From contig DAIDHI010000035.1 in assembly GCA_027452025.1 (NCBI GenBank), positions 104,262-168,261 on the forward strand: a stretch of DNA of 64,000 nt. Direction: 5' to 3'. Source of the stretch: Elusimicrobiota bacterium (GTDB lineage Bacteria > Elusimicrobiota > Elusimicrobia > UBA1565 > UBA9628). Position 1 is the first letter of the stretch. Every line of letters begins with the position of its first letter. The notes under the pieces were generated by a model, which was not told the DNA's origin, searched no databases, and saw nothing but the letters and a program-made list of their open reading frames with translations. Below are positions 25,913 through 35,431 of the stretch, one piece after another. The position numbers and the translations under genes are program-made.

Positions 25913-26977
25913 ATGGCCAACGTCAAGAAAAGCGACTTGCTCAAAGAGCCGATCGAGCACTTCGATATTACCAAGCATAACACCGTGCCGCTCGTCGAAG
26001 CGATGTCGAAGATGGCCTTCTCCGCGCGCGACTTGGCGCGCGCCAGCGAGATCTACGACCGCATGCTGGCGGACCGCGACTGCAGCGTCATCCTGTGCCT
26101 GGCCGGCTCGCTGTTCTCGGCCGGCCTCAAGAAGATCGTGTTCGACCTCGTCGCCAACAACATGGTCGACGCCATCGTGTCGACGGGAGCCAACATCGTC
26201 GACCAGGATTTCTTCGAGAGCCTGGGCTTCAAGCACTATAAGGGGACCAAGTGGGTCGACGACCACGCCATGCGCGCCGCCCGGGTCGATCGCATCTACG
26301 ACACGTTCATCGACGAAGACGAGCTCGGGCAGTGCGACAATACGATCTCGGAGATCGCGGCCAGCCTCAAGCCCAAGCCGTACTCCTCGCGCGAGATCAT
26401 CGAGGAAATGGGGAAATTTTTGGCGCAGCCGAAAAACTGCAAGGCGAAGGACTCGATCGTGCTGGCGGCCTACAAGAAGCAGGTGCCGATCTTCGTGCCG
26501 GCCTTTTCCGACTGCTCCGCGGGCTTCGGCTTCCTGCATCACCAGTGGCACAATCCGGAGGAGCATGCCTCCATCGATTCCGCCAAGGATTTCCGCGAGC
26601 TCGTGCGCTGCAAGCTCGAGTCCAAGGATACCGGCCTTCTCATGATCGGCGGCGGCGTGCCGAAGAACTTCGCCCAAGACGTCACCGTGGGCGCCGAGAT
26701 GCTGGGCCTCGAAACCCGGATGCACAAGTACGCGATCCAAATCACCGTCGCCGACGAGCGCGACGGCGCTCTCTCCGGCTCGACGCTGCGCGAAGCCTGC
26801 TCTTGGGGCAAAGTCGACACGGTCTACGAGCAGATGGTGTACTCCGAGGCGACTCTCGCGCTGCCGCTGCTCGCCTCCTACGCTTATCACAAGGGCAATT
26901 GGAAGAAGCGCGGCGCCCGGCGTTTCAACGCCCTGCTCAACGACGACAAGGCTTCCATCCCGGCGGCCCACCGCTAG
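25913..26977 (+). CDS. Deoxyhypusine synthase-family protein (possible homospermidine synthase-like)
   Basis: CLAGSLFSAGLKK, VSTGANIVDQDFFE, LLMIGGGVPKNFAQD with the Lys at the DHS catalytic position, GSTLREACSWGKV. Confidence 0.85.
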   Translation: MANVKKSDLLKEPIEHFDITKHNTVPLVEAMSKMAFSARDLARASEIYDRMLADRDCSVILCLAGSLFSAGLKKIVFDLVANNMVDAIVSTGANIVDQDFFESLGFKHYKGTKWVDDHAMRAARVDRIYDTFIDEDELGQCDNTISEIAASLKPKPYSSREIIEEMGKFLAQPKNCKAKDSIVLAAYKKQVPIFVPAFSDCSAGFGFLHHQWHNPEEHASIDSAKDFRELVRCKLESKDTGLLMIGGGVPKNFAQDVTVGAEMLGLETRMHKYAIQITVADERDGALSGSTLREACSWGKVDTVYEQMVYSEATLALPLLASYAYHKGNWKKRGARRFNALLNDDKASIPAAHR

Positions 26978-26983
26978 GACGCG

Positions 26984-27841
26984 GTGAGCCGCGTCTTCTC
27001 GGACCCCGCGACCACGTCTTACGGCGCGCCCGGGCACCCTGAGGCGCCGTTTCGCGTCGCCAGGACGGCGCAGTGCCCGGCCGCCGCGGGACACCGCATC
27101 GAGAAGCCCGCGGCGGCGGCGGCGCCCGAGGACGTGGCCTTGCTGCACGCGCCCGACCACTTCGAACGCGTCCGGCGCGCGGCGTTCGACGACCCGGACA
27201 CGCCGGCTTACCCCGGCATCGCGGAGATCGCCTTGATCAGCCTGGCGGGCGCGCTGGCAGCGGCGAAATCCGCGGCGGCGGGCGAGCCGGCCTTCTCGCT
27301 GATGCGGCCCCCGGGGCATCACGCCGGCAAAAGCCGGGTCGCCGGCTTTTGCTACTTCAACAATGTCGCCCTCTCCTGCGCCCGCCTGCTCGAGCAAGCG
27401 CCTTCGCGGCGCGTCGCCATCGTCGACATCGACGTCCATCACGGCGACGGCACCGAAGAGCTCGTGCGCGGCCGCCCGGATGTCTACTTTACGTCCCTGC
27501 ATCAAAGCCCCCTCTACCCGGGAAGCGGGCTGGAGTCCCGCGACAACTGCCTCAACTTTCCCCTCCCGCCGGGCACGGGCGAGGCGGCCTATCTTCGCGC
27601 TTTGGAGAGCGCCCTGGGCGCGGCGCTGGAATTCAAGCCCGACGTCTTGGCCGTGTCGGCCGGGTTCGACACCTACCGGGAATGCCCCATCGCCCAGCTG
27701 CGCCTGGAAAAGTCGAGCTACCGGCGCATCGGCGCCCTGCTGTCGCAGACCGGGCTCAAGCGTTACGCCGTACTGGAGGGCGGCTATGCCGAGGCTCTGC
27801 CCCTCCTCGTCGAGAACTTCCTAGACGGGTTCTTCGCCTGA
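26984..27841 (+). CDS. Histone-deacetylase/acetylpolyamine amidohydrolase-family protein
   Basis: LMRPPGHHA, FCYFNNVALS, VDIDVHHGDGTEE, AVSAGFDTY, EGGY. Confidence 0.88.
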   Translation: MSRVFSDPATTSYGAPGHPEAPFRVARTAQCPAAAGHRIEKPAAAAAPEDVALLHAPDHFERVRRAAFDDPDTPAYPGIAEIALISLAGALAAAKSAAAGEPAFSLMRPPGHHAGKSRVAGFCYFNNVALSCARLLEQAPSRRVAIVDIDVHHGDGTEELVRGRPDVYFTSLHQSPLYPGSGLESRDNCLNFPLPPGTGEAAYLRALESALGAALEFKPDVLAVSAGFDTYRECPIAQLRLEKSSYRRIGALLSQTGLKRYAVLEGGYAEALPLLVENFLDGFFA

Positions 27842-27853
27842 TATAATCCACCC

Positions 27854-28894
27854 GTGAAGTTCGACCCCAACTCGGCGGCGACGGACGGCTCCAACATCTT
27901 CGGCCTGCCGTTCAAGGAAGAGGAAGCCGTCGTCGTCTACCTGCCGGTTCCCTGGGAAGCGACGACGTCCTACGGCGCCGGCACGGCCGCCGCGCCCGCC
28001 GCCATCCTCGAGGCCAGCAGGCAAGTCGACCTATACGATTTCGACGTCCTCAGGCCCTACGAGCCGGGCCTCTTCATGCGCCCCGAGCCAAAGCAGGTGC
28101 GCGACTGGAATCGCCGGGCTCGGGCCGCCGCCAAGAAGGTGATCGCCGCGGGCGGGACCGGCGAAAGCAAGGCTCTGCAAAAGTCCGCCGACGCCGTCAA
28201 CGCCTTGAGCGAGAAGCTCAACGCCTGGGTCTACGGCGAGACTTCGGCGCTCCTCGACCGCGGCAAGATCGTCGGGATCGTCGGAGGGGACCATTCGACG
28301 CCCTATGGCGCCATCCGCGCCGCCGCCGAGAGCCATCCCGGCCTGGGACTGCTCCACTTCGACGCCCATCACGACCTGCGCGAGGCCTACGAGGGCTTCA
28401 CGCACTCGCATGCCTCCATCTTCTACAACGTGCTCAAGGACACTCCGGAAGTCGGCCGCCTGGTGCAGGTGGGCGTCCGGGACTTTTGCGAGGACGAGCG
28501 CAGCTTCTGCGCCTCCCAAGGCCGGCGCGTGAGCGTCTTTTACGACGGTGATCTCGCCCGGCGGCGCTTCTCCGGGGAGCCTTGGGCCGAAATCGCCGCC
28601 GAGATCGTCGCCCAACTGCCGGAAACCGTGTGGGTCACGGTCGACATCGACGGCCTGGACCCGCGGTTTTGCCCCAACACCGGCACGCCCGTGCCCGGCG
28701 GCATCGACTTTCGCGAGCTCAATCACGTACTCGGCGAGGTGGCGCGCTCCGGCCGCCGCATCGTCGGCTTCGACCTCGTCGAGGTAGCCCCGGGCAAGGA
28801 CGCAGGCCAGTGGGACGCCAACGTCGGCGCCCGCCTCCTTTATAAGCTGTCGGCCTGGGCCCTGGCCAGCCAGGGCCGAGTCAAGCTGCGCTGA
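27854..28894 (+). CDS. Ureohydrolase family (agmatinase/arginase-like)
   Basis: VGGDHSTPYGA, HFDAHHDLR, TVDIDGLDP metal-binding motifs; GTG start. Confidence 0.85.
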   Translation: MKFDPNSAATDGSNIFGLPFKEEEAVVVYLPVPWEATTSYGAGTAAAPAAILEASRQVDLYDFDVLRPYEPGLFMRPEPKQVRDWNRRARAAAKKVIAAGGTGESKALQKSADAVNALSEKLNAWVYGETSALLDRGKIVGIVGGDHSTPYGAIRAAAESHPGLGLLHFDAHHDLREAYEGFTHSHASIFYNVLKDTPEVGRLVQVGVRDFCEDERSFCASQGRRVSVFYDGDLARRRFSGEPWAEIAAEIVAQLPETVWVTVDIDGLDPRFCPNTGTPVPGGIDFRELNHVLGEVARSGRRIVGFDLVEVAPGKDAGQWDANVGARLLYKLSAWALASQGRVKLR

Positions 28895-28937
28895 GCGTCG
28901 ACTCCCGTTGCGCCCGCGAGCCCGCTCCGTCGGGAGG

Positions 28938-30299
28938 CTAAATGCGCTCGAAGTTCCGCTCGCGCTCCCAACAGGTGACGGCCCGGTCGAAAGCGGCTTG
29001 CTCGGCGCGCGCGGTGTGGAGGTAGTGCTTGAAGACGGTCTCCCCGAAGGCCTCACGAGCGGCCTTGGACGTCTCGAGCAGGCCGATCGCCTCGTTGAGC
29101 GTGCGGGGCACGGGCGTGACCTTGGCCTCGTAGGCGTTGCCTTCAAAGGCCGGCGGAGGCTCGAGCTTGTTCTCGATGCCGTAAAGTCCGGCGGCGATCG
29201 TCGCCGCGAAGGCGAGGTAAGGGTTGGCGTCGGCCCCTGGGATGCGGTTTTCGATGCGCAGGGAAGGTCCTTGCCCGACGGCGCGGAAGCCGCAGGTGCG
29301 GTTGTCCCGAGCCCAGGCGATGCGCGTCGGCGCGAAGGTCGCGGACTGATAACGCTTATAGGAATTGATCGTCGGAGCGTAGAAATACGACCATTCCCGG
29401 GCCAGGCTCATCTGCCCCGCGAGAAAGTGCCTGAACAGCCGGCTTGGCTTTCCCCCCTCCGGAAACAGCGGTCTTCGGCCCGCCGCGTCCCAGAGGCTGG
29501 CGTGGATGTGGCAGCTTGAGCCCGCGAGCCGGGAATCGAACTTGGCCATGAAGGTGATCGCCGCGCCTTTGGCCATCGCGATCTCCTTGGCGCCGTGCTT
29601 GTAGAAGGTGTGCCAGTCGGCCATTTGAAGGGCCGTCGAATATCCCAGGTTGATTTCATGCTGCCCCGGCCCCCACTCGCCCTTGGACGTCTCGACGGGA
29701 ATGCCGGAAGCTTCCATGAGGTTGCGGATGTCCCCGACGACGGGCTCTTCTTTGGCGCCCTGGAAGATGTGGTAGTCCTCGATGTAGGAGCCAAAATGCT
29801 CCAGATTATGGAACGCCTTCTTCTGCGCGGATTCATAGGTTTCGCGCAAGAGATAGAACTCGAGCTCCGAGGCCATCTTGACGCTGAACCCGGCCTTGGC
29901 CGCGCGCTCGATCTGCCGCTTGAGGATCGTTCGCGGCGCCGCTTCGATGGGAGCGCCTCCTTCATCGACGAGGTCGCAGACGACGAGAGAGGTTCCGGGG
30001 CTCCAAGCCAAGGGCCGCGTCGTCGAGAAGTCGGGGACGAGATGGAAGTCCTGGTAGCCGCGCTCCCAGCTCGTCAGCTCATAGCCGGGCACCGGGTCCA
30101 TCTCCATGTCGACAGTGAGCAGGTAGGCGCAGGCGTGCGTTCCGTGCGCGGCCACGGTGTCGACGAAGTGGCGCGCCGTCGCGCGCTTGCCCATCCAGCG
30201 TCCTTGCATATCCGGGAAGGCCAGAACGACGGTGTGAATTTTGCCGTCGGCGATGTCGGCGAGCAGCCGCGCGAGTTTGGGATCTTTGGATGGCGCCAT
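28938..30299 (-). CDS. Glutamine synthetase-family protein (PuuA/type III-like)
   Basis: ASELEFYLL, GPGQHEINL, GSSCHIHASLWD, NRTCGFRAVG. Confidence 0.8.
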   Translation of the reverse strand: MAPSKDPKLARLLADIADGKIHTVVLAFPDMQGRWMGKRATARHFVDTVAAHGTHACAYLLTVDMEMDPVPGYELTSWERGYQDFHLVPDFSTTRPLAWSPGTSLVVCDLVDEGGAPIEAAPRTILKRQIERAAKAGFSVKMASELEFYLLRETYESAQKKAFHNLEHFGSYIEDYHIFQGAKEEPVVGDIRNLMEASGIPVETSKGEWGPGQHEINLGYSTALQMADWHTFYKHGAKEIAMAKGAAITFMAKFDSRLAGSSCHIHASLWDAAGRRPLFPEGGKPSRLFRHFLAGQMSLAREWSYFYAPTINSYKRYQSATFAPTRIAWARDNRTCGFRAVGQGPSLRIENRIPGADANPYLAFAATIAAGLYGIENKLEPPPAFEGNAYEAKVTPVPRTLNEAIGLLETSKAAREAFGETVFKHYLHTARAEQAAFDRAVTCWERERNFERI

Positions 30300-30417
30300 G
30301 GTGCGCCATTGTAGACAATTGACGGAGGCGTTTCAACCGCGCCGGCATTAGAAACTATATGATAATAGATAGCACTTAAAATATATGTAACACTATTATA
30401 TGGACTTATAGGAGGTC

Positions 30418-30446
30418 TTGACAGCGTTCGGCGCATCTGTTATGAT
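30418..30446 (+). promoter_or_regulatory. Sigma70-like promoter for parAB
   Basis: TTGACA - 17 nt - TATGAT. Confidence 0.75.
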
Positions 30447-30474
30447 CGTTTTCTCAACGGCACCCCAAACCCCT

Positions 30475-30490
30475 GTTTTCACGTGAAAAC
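30475..30490. promoter_or_regulatory. parS-like palindrome
   Basis: GTTTTCACGTGAAAAC, perfect 16-bp palindrome containing the parS core TTTCACGTGAAA. Confidence 0.75.
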
Positions 30491-30493
30491 CCA

Positions 30494-31321
30494 ATGACCG
30501 AAGTGATCGCCATTGCCAATCAGAAGGGGGGTGTTGGAAAAACGACCACTGCGGTCAATTTGAGCGTCGCTTTGGCTCAATTAGGGCACCAGACACTTCT
30601 TATCGACCTTGATCCACAGGGGAATGCCACTTCGGGCCTTGGGATCGATAAGCGAGCGCTGAATCCCAACGTATACCATGTCCTGGTGGATTTACTTCCG
30701 ATCGAAAAGACCATCAGAGAAACGAGCATCCCTAACCATGCCATTGCCGGAGCTAGTCCCGATCTCATTGGCGCAGAAGTCGAACTAGTTTCGGCGCTCG
30801 CGCGCGAAAGCCGTCTTAAGGGCGCACTATCCACCAGCAAGAATCGCTTCGAATACGTATTGATCGACTGCCCACCTTCCTTGGGTTTATTGACCATAAA
30901 CGCTCTTACGGCAGCGGACAAGGTCATTATTCCCATTCAAGGGGAATATTACGCCATGGAGGGGCTGGCTCAGTTTGTGAGTGCTGTGGATAAGGTTAAA
31001 AAGACCTTAAACCCCCGTCTTAGCCTAGAGGGGGGCGTCTTAACCATGTTCGATGCCCGCATGACCCTCTCCCAACAGGTAAGAGAGGAAGTCGGCCGCT
31101 TCTTTGGCGGGAGTCTATTCAACACTCTCATCCCTCGCAATATTCGCATCGCCGAGGCACCAGGCTTTGGACAAAGTATTTTCCAATATGACGCTAAGTC
31201 GCGGGGGGCTGAATCCTACCTAGCGCTAGCCCAAGAATTTCTGGCTCGCCGCGGTTTAGTAGTGCCCGCGGCCCCGACACCGCCGCTGGAGCCTTCGGAA
31301 CCGACTGGAGCACAATCATGA
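30494..31321 (+). CDS. parA: Chromosome partitioning ATPase ParA/Soj
   Basis: IANQKGGVGKTTTAVNLSVALA, LIDLDPQGNATSGLG, LIDCPPSLG. Confidence 0.95.
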   Translation: MTEVIAIANQKGGVGKTTTAVNLSVALAQLGHQTLLIDLDPQGNATSGLGIDKRALNPNVYHVLVDLLPIEKTIRETSIPNHAIAGASPDLIGAEVELVSALARESRLKGALSTSKNRFEYVLIDCPPSLGLLTINALTAADKVIIPIQGEYYAMEGLAQFVSAVDKVKKTLNPRLSLEGGVLTMFDARMTLSQQVREEVGRFFGGSLFNTLIPRNIRIAEAPGFGQSIFQYDAKSRGAESYLALAQEFLARRGLVVPAAPTPPLEPSEPTGAQS

Positions 31322-32205
31322 GAAAAGCCCTTGGCCGTGGACTAGAAGCACTCATTCCCACACACGATGACGCAATGTCAGTGTCAGGGGCCGAAAAGCC
31401 ATCCGGACAGCCGTTGCGCGTTCCGATCGAACGGATTCGTCCGAACCATCTCCAACCGCGTAAGCATTTCGACGCAGAGCGCTTGGCGGAACTGGCCTCT
31501 TCAATCAAGAATCATGGCCTGGCGCAGCCTCTGATCGTCTCTTATGACCAGGCCAGCGACACCTACGAGTTGATCGCTGGCGAGCGTCGTCTGCGCGCCT
31601 GCGAGCTAGCCGGCCTTAAAGAAGTAGACGTCGTCGTTCGCGCGCCCGACTCGGAGCGCCAGCGGATGATCGTCGCCATGATCGAGAACCTTCAACGCGA
31701 GGACCTCAATCCCATCGAGGAAGCTCTGGGGTATTTGCGGCTGATCAAGGAGTTCCAAATTTCGCAATCCGACTTAGCGCAGGTCGTCGGCAAATCCAAA
31801 TCGGCGGTCTCCAACACCTTGCGCCTTCTGGATTTACCCGAGGAGATCCAAAAGGCGCTCCAGTTCGGCCAGCTGACGGAAGGCCATGCGCGGGCCCTGC
31901 TGATGATTGAAGATCCGCTGCACCGGCGCAAGATCTTTAGCTTGGTCGTGGAGCAACGACTTTCGGTTCGTCAGACCGAAGATCTGGCGCGTGGCGCTAA
32001 AGCGGCCTCTTCCGAACCGCCTAAGCCCCGCACGAAACTGGAAAAACCAGCCGATATCCGCTCTTTGGAGACAGCCCTCGAGCAGACGTTGGGTACGAAG
32101 GTGGAGATTCGCACGCGCAAGGACCCAAGGAAGGGGGGTAGCCTCACGATCCACTTTTTCTCGCTCGATGATTTCGACAAAATCGTAAAAATGATTAAAA
32201 AATAA
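31318..32205 (+). CDS. parB: Chromosome partitioning protein ParB/Spo0J
   Basis: GRGLEALIP, ELIAGERRLRACELAGL, IENLQREDLNPIEEA, GHARALL. Confidence 0.95.
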   Translation: MRKALGRGLEALIPTHDDAMSVSGAEKPSGQPLRVPIERIRPNHLQPRKHFDAERLAELASSIKNHGLAQPLIVSYDQASDTYELIAGERRLRACELAGLKEVDVVVRAPDSERQRMIVAMIENLQREDLNPIEEALGYLRLIKEFQISQSDLAQVVGKSKSAVSNTLRLLDLPEEIQKALQFGQLTEGHARALLMIEDPLHRRKIFSLVVEQRLSVRQTEDLARGAKAASSEPPKPRTKLEKPADIRSLETALEQTLGTKVEIRTRKDPRKGGSLTIHFFSLDDFDKIVKMIKK

Positions 32206-33194
32206 TGATTTTTTTAATATTATCCCTGTTCTTGGCCCCGGCGCGCGCCCAGGATCTGCCGACAGCCAGCACGAGCACGATCATGCCGACCTACCTCGCG
32301 CTGTCGCCCAACCTGAACGATTTCAAGCGCTTCGCCGATGGGGGAAGCGACGGAAACTGGTACATCGGCTACAATAACGCCTGGATCGTCAAGCTGCCCC
32401 CCGCGCCGGCGGGGGAATTCTCGCGGGCCTACATCGGCGCGCGCATCGGGCGGGCCAAGACGCGGCCAAATCCCAATCGGCCATGGGAGCGCCAACTCAT
32501 CGACGGCAAGATCTACATGGCGATCTCACAGACCCCGGCCTTCAGCTCCGGCCAAAGCTTTTACTTGGCGCGAGCCCGCGACATTTCCGTCGAGCCCAAT
32601 CCCAATACTTTCGTCGACGGCGTGGGCCCCGCGGAGTGGTTCTGGACGGAGGTGCCGCTCAACCTCGTCAGCTTCACCCAGCCCAACTATCTCGTGATCT
32701 GGTCGCCTAGCGAATATTTCACGCAGGCCTCCAGCGCCCCGATCTTGGCCGCAGCCGAAGTCGACGCCTCGCAGGCGCAAGGCGAGACGCACGCCTGGAA
32801 CAACCGGGAAATCGTCGGCGTGCCGCCTCGGGATCCCGCGACTTCCCTCGAGACTCCCATCGACAACATCAACCCCGCCCTCGCCATCAAGCTGGTGCCT
32901 CCCAGCGAGAGCGAGATCGTGGTCACCGAGTTTTCCGTGCAGAACCTCGGCAAGAAGTCCGTCGTCTCGTTCTCCGTCGCCGGGCAGGATATCGCCGAAG
33001 CTTGGGTGGAAGCGTCGCGCGATCAGCTGGATTGGGAGCGCGTGTCCCCTATCGAGCGGCAGCAGCCCTTCATGTTCACTCTCAAGGGAGCCGAGATGCC
33101 GCCTCCGGGATCTTATCTGCGCGGCGCCGCGCGGGACGTCACCGGCGCCGTGGGCGACAGCCCCATTTACGCGATCCCGTATGCCTCGCGCTGA
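32205..33194 (+). CDS. Hypothetical secreted protein
   Basis: Signal peptide MIFLILSLFLAPARA; stop/start junction with parB. Confidence 0.6.
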   Translation: MIFLILSLFLAPARAQDLPTASTSTIMPTYLALSPNLNDFKRFADGGSDGNWYIGYNNAWIVKLPPAPAGEFSRAYIGARIGRAKTRPNPNRPWERQLIDGKIYMAISQTPAFSSGQSFYLARARDISVEPNPNTFVDGVGPAEWFWTEVPLNLVSFTQPNYLVIWSPSEYFTQASSAPILAAAEVDASQAQGETHAWNNREIVGVPPRDPATSLETPIDNINPALAIKLVPPSESEIVVTEFSVQNLGKKSVVSFSVAGQDIAEAWVEASRDQLDWERVSPIERQQPFMFTLKGAEMPPPGSYLRGAARDVTGAVGDSPIYAIPYASR

Positions 33195-34230
33195 ACGCCG
33201 CTCGGCGCCCGCCGTCGGGATCGTCGGCGCCACCGGAATGGTGGGCCAGGAGCTGTTGGCTCTTCTCGAACGGCGGCGCTTCCCCGTCGGCTCCCTGGCG
33301 GCGTTTTCTTCCGGAAGTTTTCGCAAATCGGTGCGCTTCCGCGGCCGGGCCTGCGCGGCTCCGGCCCCCACGACGGCGGCGTTGCGGCGCTGCTCGCTGA
33401 TCTTCTTCGTCAGCGCCGACGAAGTCTCGCGCCGCCTGGCTCCCGCGCTGGCCGATAGCGGAGCCTGGGTCATCGACGACAGCTCCGCCTTCCGGCTCGA
33501 TCCCAAAGTGCCGCTGGTCATTCCCGAGGTCAACGCGTCCGCCCTTCGCCCGGACCGCCGTCTCGTCGCGGGCCCCAATTGCACGATGACGGGCCTGGCC
33601 GTCGCCGGGTTTGCCCTGCACGAGGCCGCCGAGGTCCGCGAAGTCCGCCTGGCGTCCTACCAGGCGGTCTCGGGAGCGGGACGAGCGGCCTTGCTGGAGT
33701 TCTTCGACCAAGCGGCTCGGCAGCGCGCGGAGCTGCGCCTGCGGGGCGGCAAGGCCCCGGTCCCGCGTGCTCGGAAGGCCTCGGCGCTGCCGCGGGCCAT
33801 CGCCGGCAACGTCGTGCCGCAGGTTGGCTCCTTCGACGACGCCGGCGAAAGCTCCGAGGAGCGCAAGGTGGCCGCCGAGCTGCGCAAAATCTGGTCGGCG
33901 CCAGGCCTGCGCGTCAGCGTCACGGCCGTGCGCGTGCCCGTCGTGCGCGGGCATTCCCTCGCCGCATGGCTGACGCTGCGGCGACGGCTGGCCCCGGCCG
34001 CGGCCGCCAAGCTCCTCGCCAACGCGCCGGGATTGCGCTTTTTCCGGGACGGCTACCCGACGCCGCTGGAGACGGCCGGCAGCGATCCCGTATACGCCGG
34101 CCGCCTGCGGCCTGGGGCCGCCGCCGGAGAGCTCGCTCTCTGGATCGTCTCCGACAACCTGCTCAAGGGCGCGGCGCTCAACTCCGTCCAGATCGCCGAG
34201 GAGCTGCTGCGGCGCCGGTGGCTGTCTTAG
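33181..34230 (+). CDS. asd: Aspartate-semialdehyde dehydrogenase
   Basis: VGIVGATGMVGQELL, VAGPNCTMTGLA, SYQAVSGAGRAALLE, DNLLKGAALNSVQIAE. Confidence 0.9.
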   Translation: MPRAERRSAPAVGIVGATGMVGQELLALLERRRFPVGSLAAFSSGSFRKSVRFRGRACAAPAPTTAALRRCSLIFFVSADEVSRRLAPALADSGAWVIDDSSAFRLDPKVPLVIPEVNASALRPDRRLVAGPNCTMTGLAVAGFALHEAAEVREVRLASYQAVSGAGRAALLEFFDQAARQRAELRLRGGKAPVPRARKASALPRAIAGNVVPQVGSFDDAGESSEERKVAAELRKIWSAPGLRVSVTAVRVPVVRGHSLAAWLTLRRRLAPAAAAKLLANAPGLRFFRDGYPTPLETAGSDPVYAGRLRPGAAAGELALWIVSDNLLKGAALNSVQIAEELLRRRWLS

Positions 34231-35009
34231 CGGCGCTGGCGTCCGCGTTCCTCCTCTTTGCGCGCCCCGCCGCGGCCTCCGAGCGGGTCCAAACGGCGTT
34301 TCAGGACGTTCGTCTCACCGCCGAGATCGTGCCCGCCGGCGGCGGCCGCTTCGCCGCCTTGAAGGTCTACGCGCGCCGCGGGCGCCGCGCGGAGCTGGTT
34401 TATATCCACCCGGGCTCCGCTCAGGCGCTTCGCTTCGAGAAGAGCGGCTTTTGCGACTTCTTCGGCGACGGCTCGCCGGCCTTGCTCTACCGGTCCCGTG
34501 ACGCGCTCGGCCGGGCGCTCGACATCGTGCGCTACGGCTCCCCCTACTTCAAGCGCGTCGGTCTATTTCCGGACGGCCGAGTCGTCGATCTCGACGACGA
34601 CGGCCAGCGGGAGATCCTCTCCCAGCGCCGGCCGCTGGGCCGCTGGTTTTCTCTCGCCTGCGGCGGCTTCACGACGGCGCCCTCGCACGCCCTCGCCGCC
34701 TCGGTTTGGGCCTGGAACGGGCGCGCCTTCGCCGACGTCTCCGGCCGCTACCCTGGGTTCTGGGAAAGACGCGAGGCGGACGACCGCGCGGCGCTCGACG
34801 CGGCTCGCGTCGACAGAAGGAAAAGACCAGGGCTTTTCATGGGCCGCGCCGTCACTGTCTTTTTCGACGAAGCCGCGCGAGGCCGAAAGCGCGCGGGCTG
34901 GCTGGAGCTGTCTCGCCTGATCGAGTCCTCCGGCGCGCCGAGGTCCTGCGCGCGAGAGGCGCGCGCCCGGCTGCGCGAGCCGCTCGAAATTCCGGCGGAC
35001 TGGCCCTAG
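34218..35009 (+). CDS. Hypothetical secreted protein
   Basis: GTG start with signal peptide VAVLAALASAFLLFARPAAA; end overlaps the mazG stop tail-to-tail. Confidence 0.55.
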   Translation: MAVLAALASAFLLFARPAAASERVQTAFQDVRLTAEIVPAGGGRFAALKVYARRGRRAELVYIHPGSAQALRFEKSGFCDFFGDGSPALLYRSRDALGRALDIVRYGSPYFKRVGLFPDGRVVDLDDDGQREILSQRRPLGRWFSLACGGFTTAPSHALAASVWAWNGRAFADVSGRYPGFWERREADDRAALDAARVDRRKRPGLFMGRAVTVFFDEAARGRKRAGWLELSRLIESSGAPRSCAREARARLREPLEIPADWP

Positions 35010-35431
35010 CGCCGCGCGCGGCGGCTTTCGCGGGCCCGCACGTCCGCGCGGCGCAGAACCCGCTCCCGGCGCTTGATGCGCTCCCAGACGTCGAGCACCC
35101 CCTGCGCCGTTTCGATCTTGAGGCCCGCGAAAACGTGCGGGTGCCGGCGCTTGAGCTTGAGATATTGCGCCCGCGCCACGTCCTGGATATCGAAGCGGCC
35201 GCGCTCGGTCTCGATTTGAGAATGGAGCAGAATCTGGAGCAGGAGATCACCCAGCTCGTCCTCGATCTCATGCCAACGGCCGCGCTTGAGGGCCTTCTCG
35301 ACCTCGAGCGCCTCCTCGCGCAGGTATTTGATCAGCGAGACGTGGGTCTGCTTGCGGTCCCAGGGGCAACCCTTGGGCGAGCGCAGGTAGGCGACAAGGT
35401 CGACGAGCTCGTCGAAGGGCTTCTTCTTCAA
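35006..35431 (-). CDS. mazG: MazG-family nucleotide pyrophosphohydrolase
   Basis: LRSPKGCPWDRKQTHVSLIKYLREEALEVEKAL, EIEDELGDLLLQILLHSQI; TTG start overlapping serS stop. Confidence 0.88.
   Translation of the reverse strand: MKKKPFDELVDLVAYLRSPKGCPWDRKQTHVSLIKYLREEALEVEKALKRGRWHEIEDELGDLLLQILLHSQIETERGRFDIQDVARAQYLKLKRRHPHVFAGLKIETAQGVLDVWERIKRRERVLRRADVRARESRRARR

Noticed and set aside
27854-28894. Arginase-family protein as an OspR-like peptide arginase for the RiPP cluster
   Set aside because: It has the metal-binding motifs of free-substrate ureohydrolases (GGDHS, DAHHD, DIDGLDP), sits over 10 kb from the RiPP operon and is coupled to the DHS-like/HDAC-like genes.
35006-35431. MazG near hypothetical genes as a possible anti-phage module
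   Set aside because: It is coupled to serS and has standard housekeeping MazG features; no toxin or effector neighbour.
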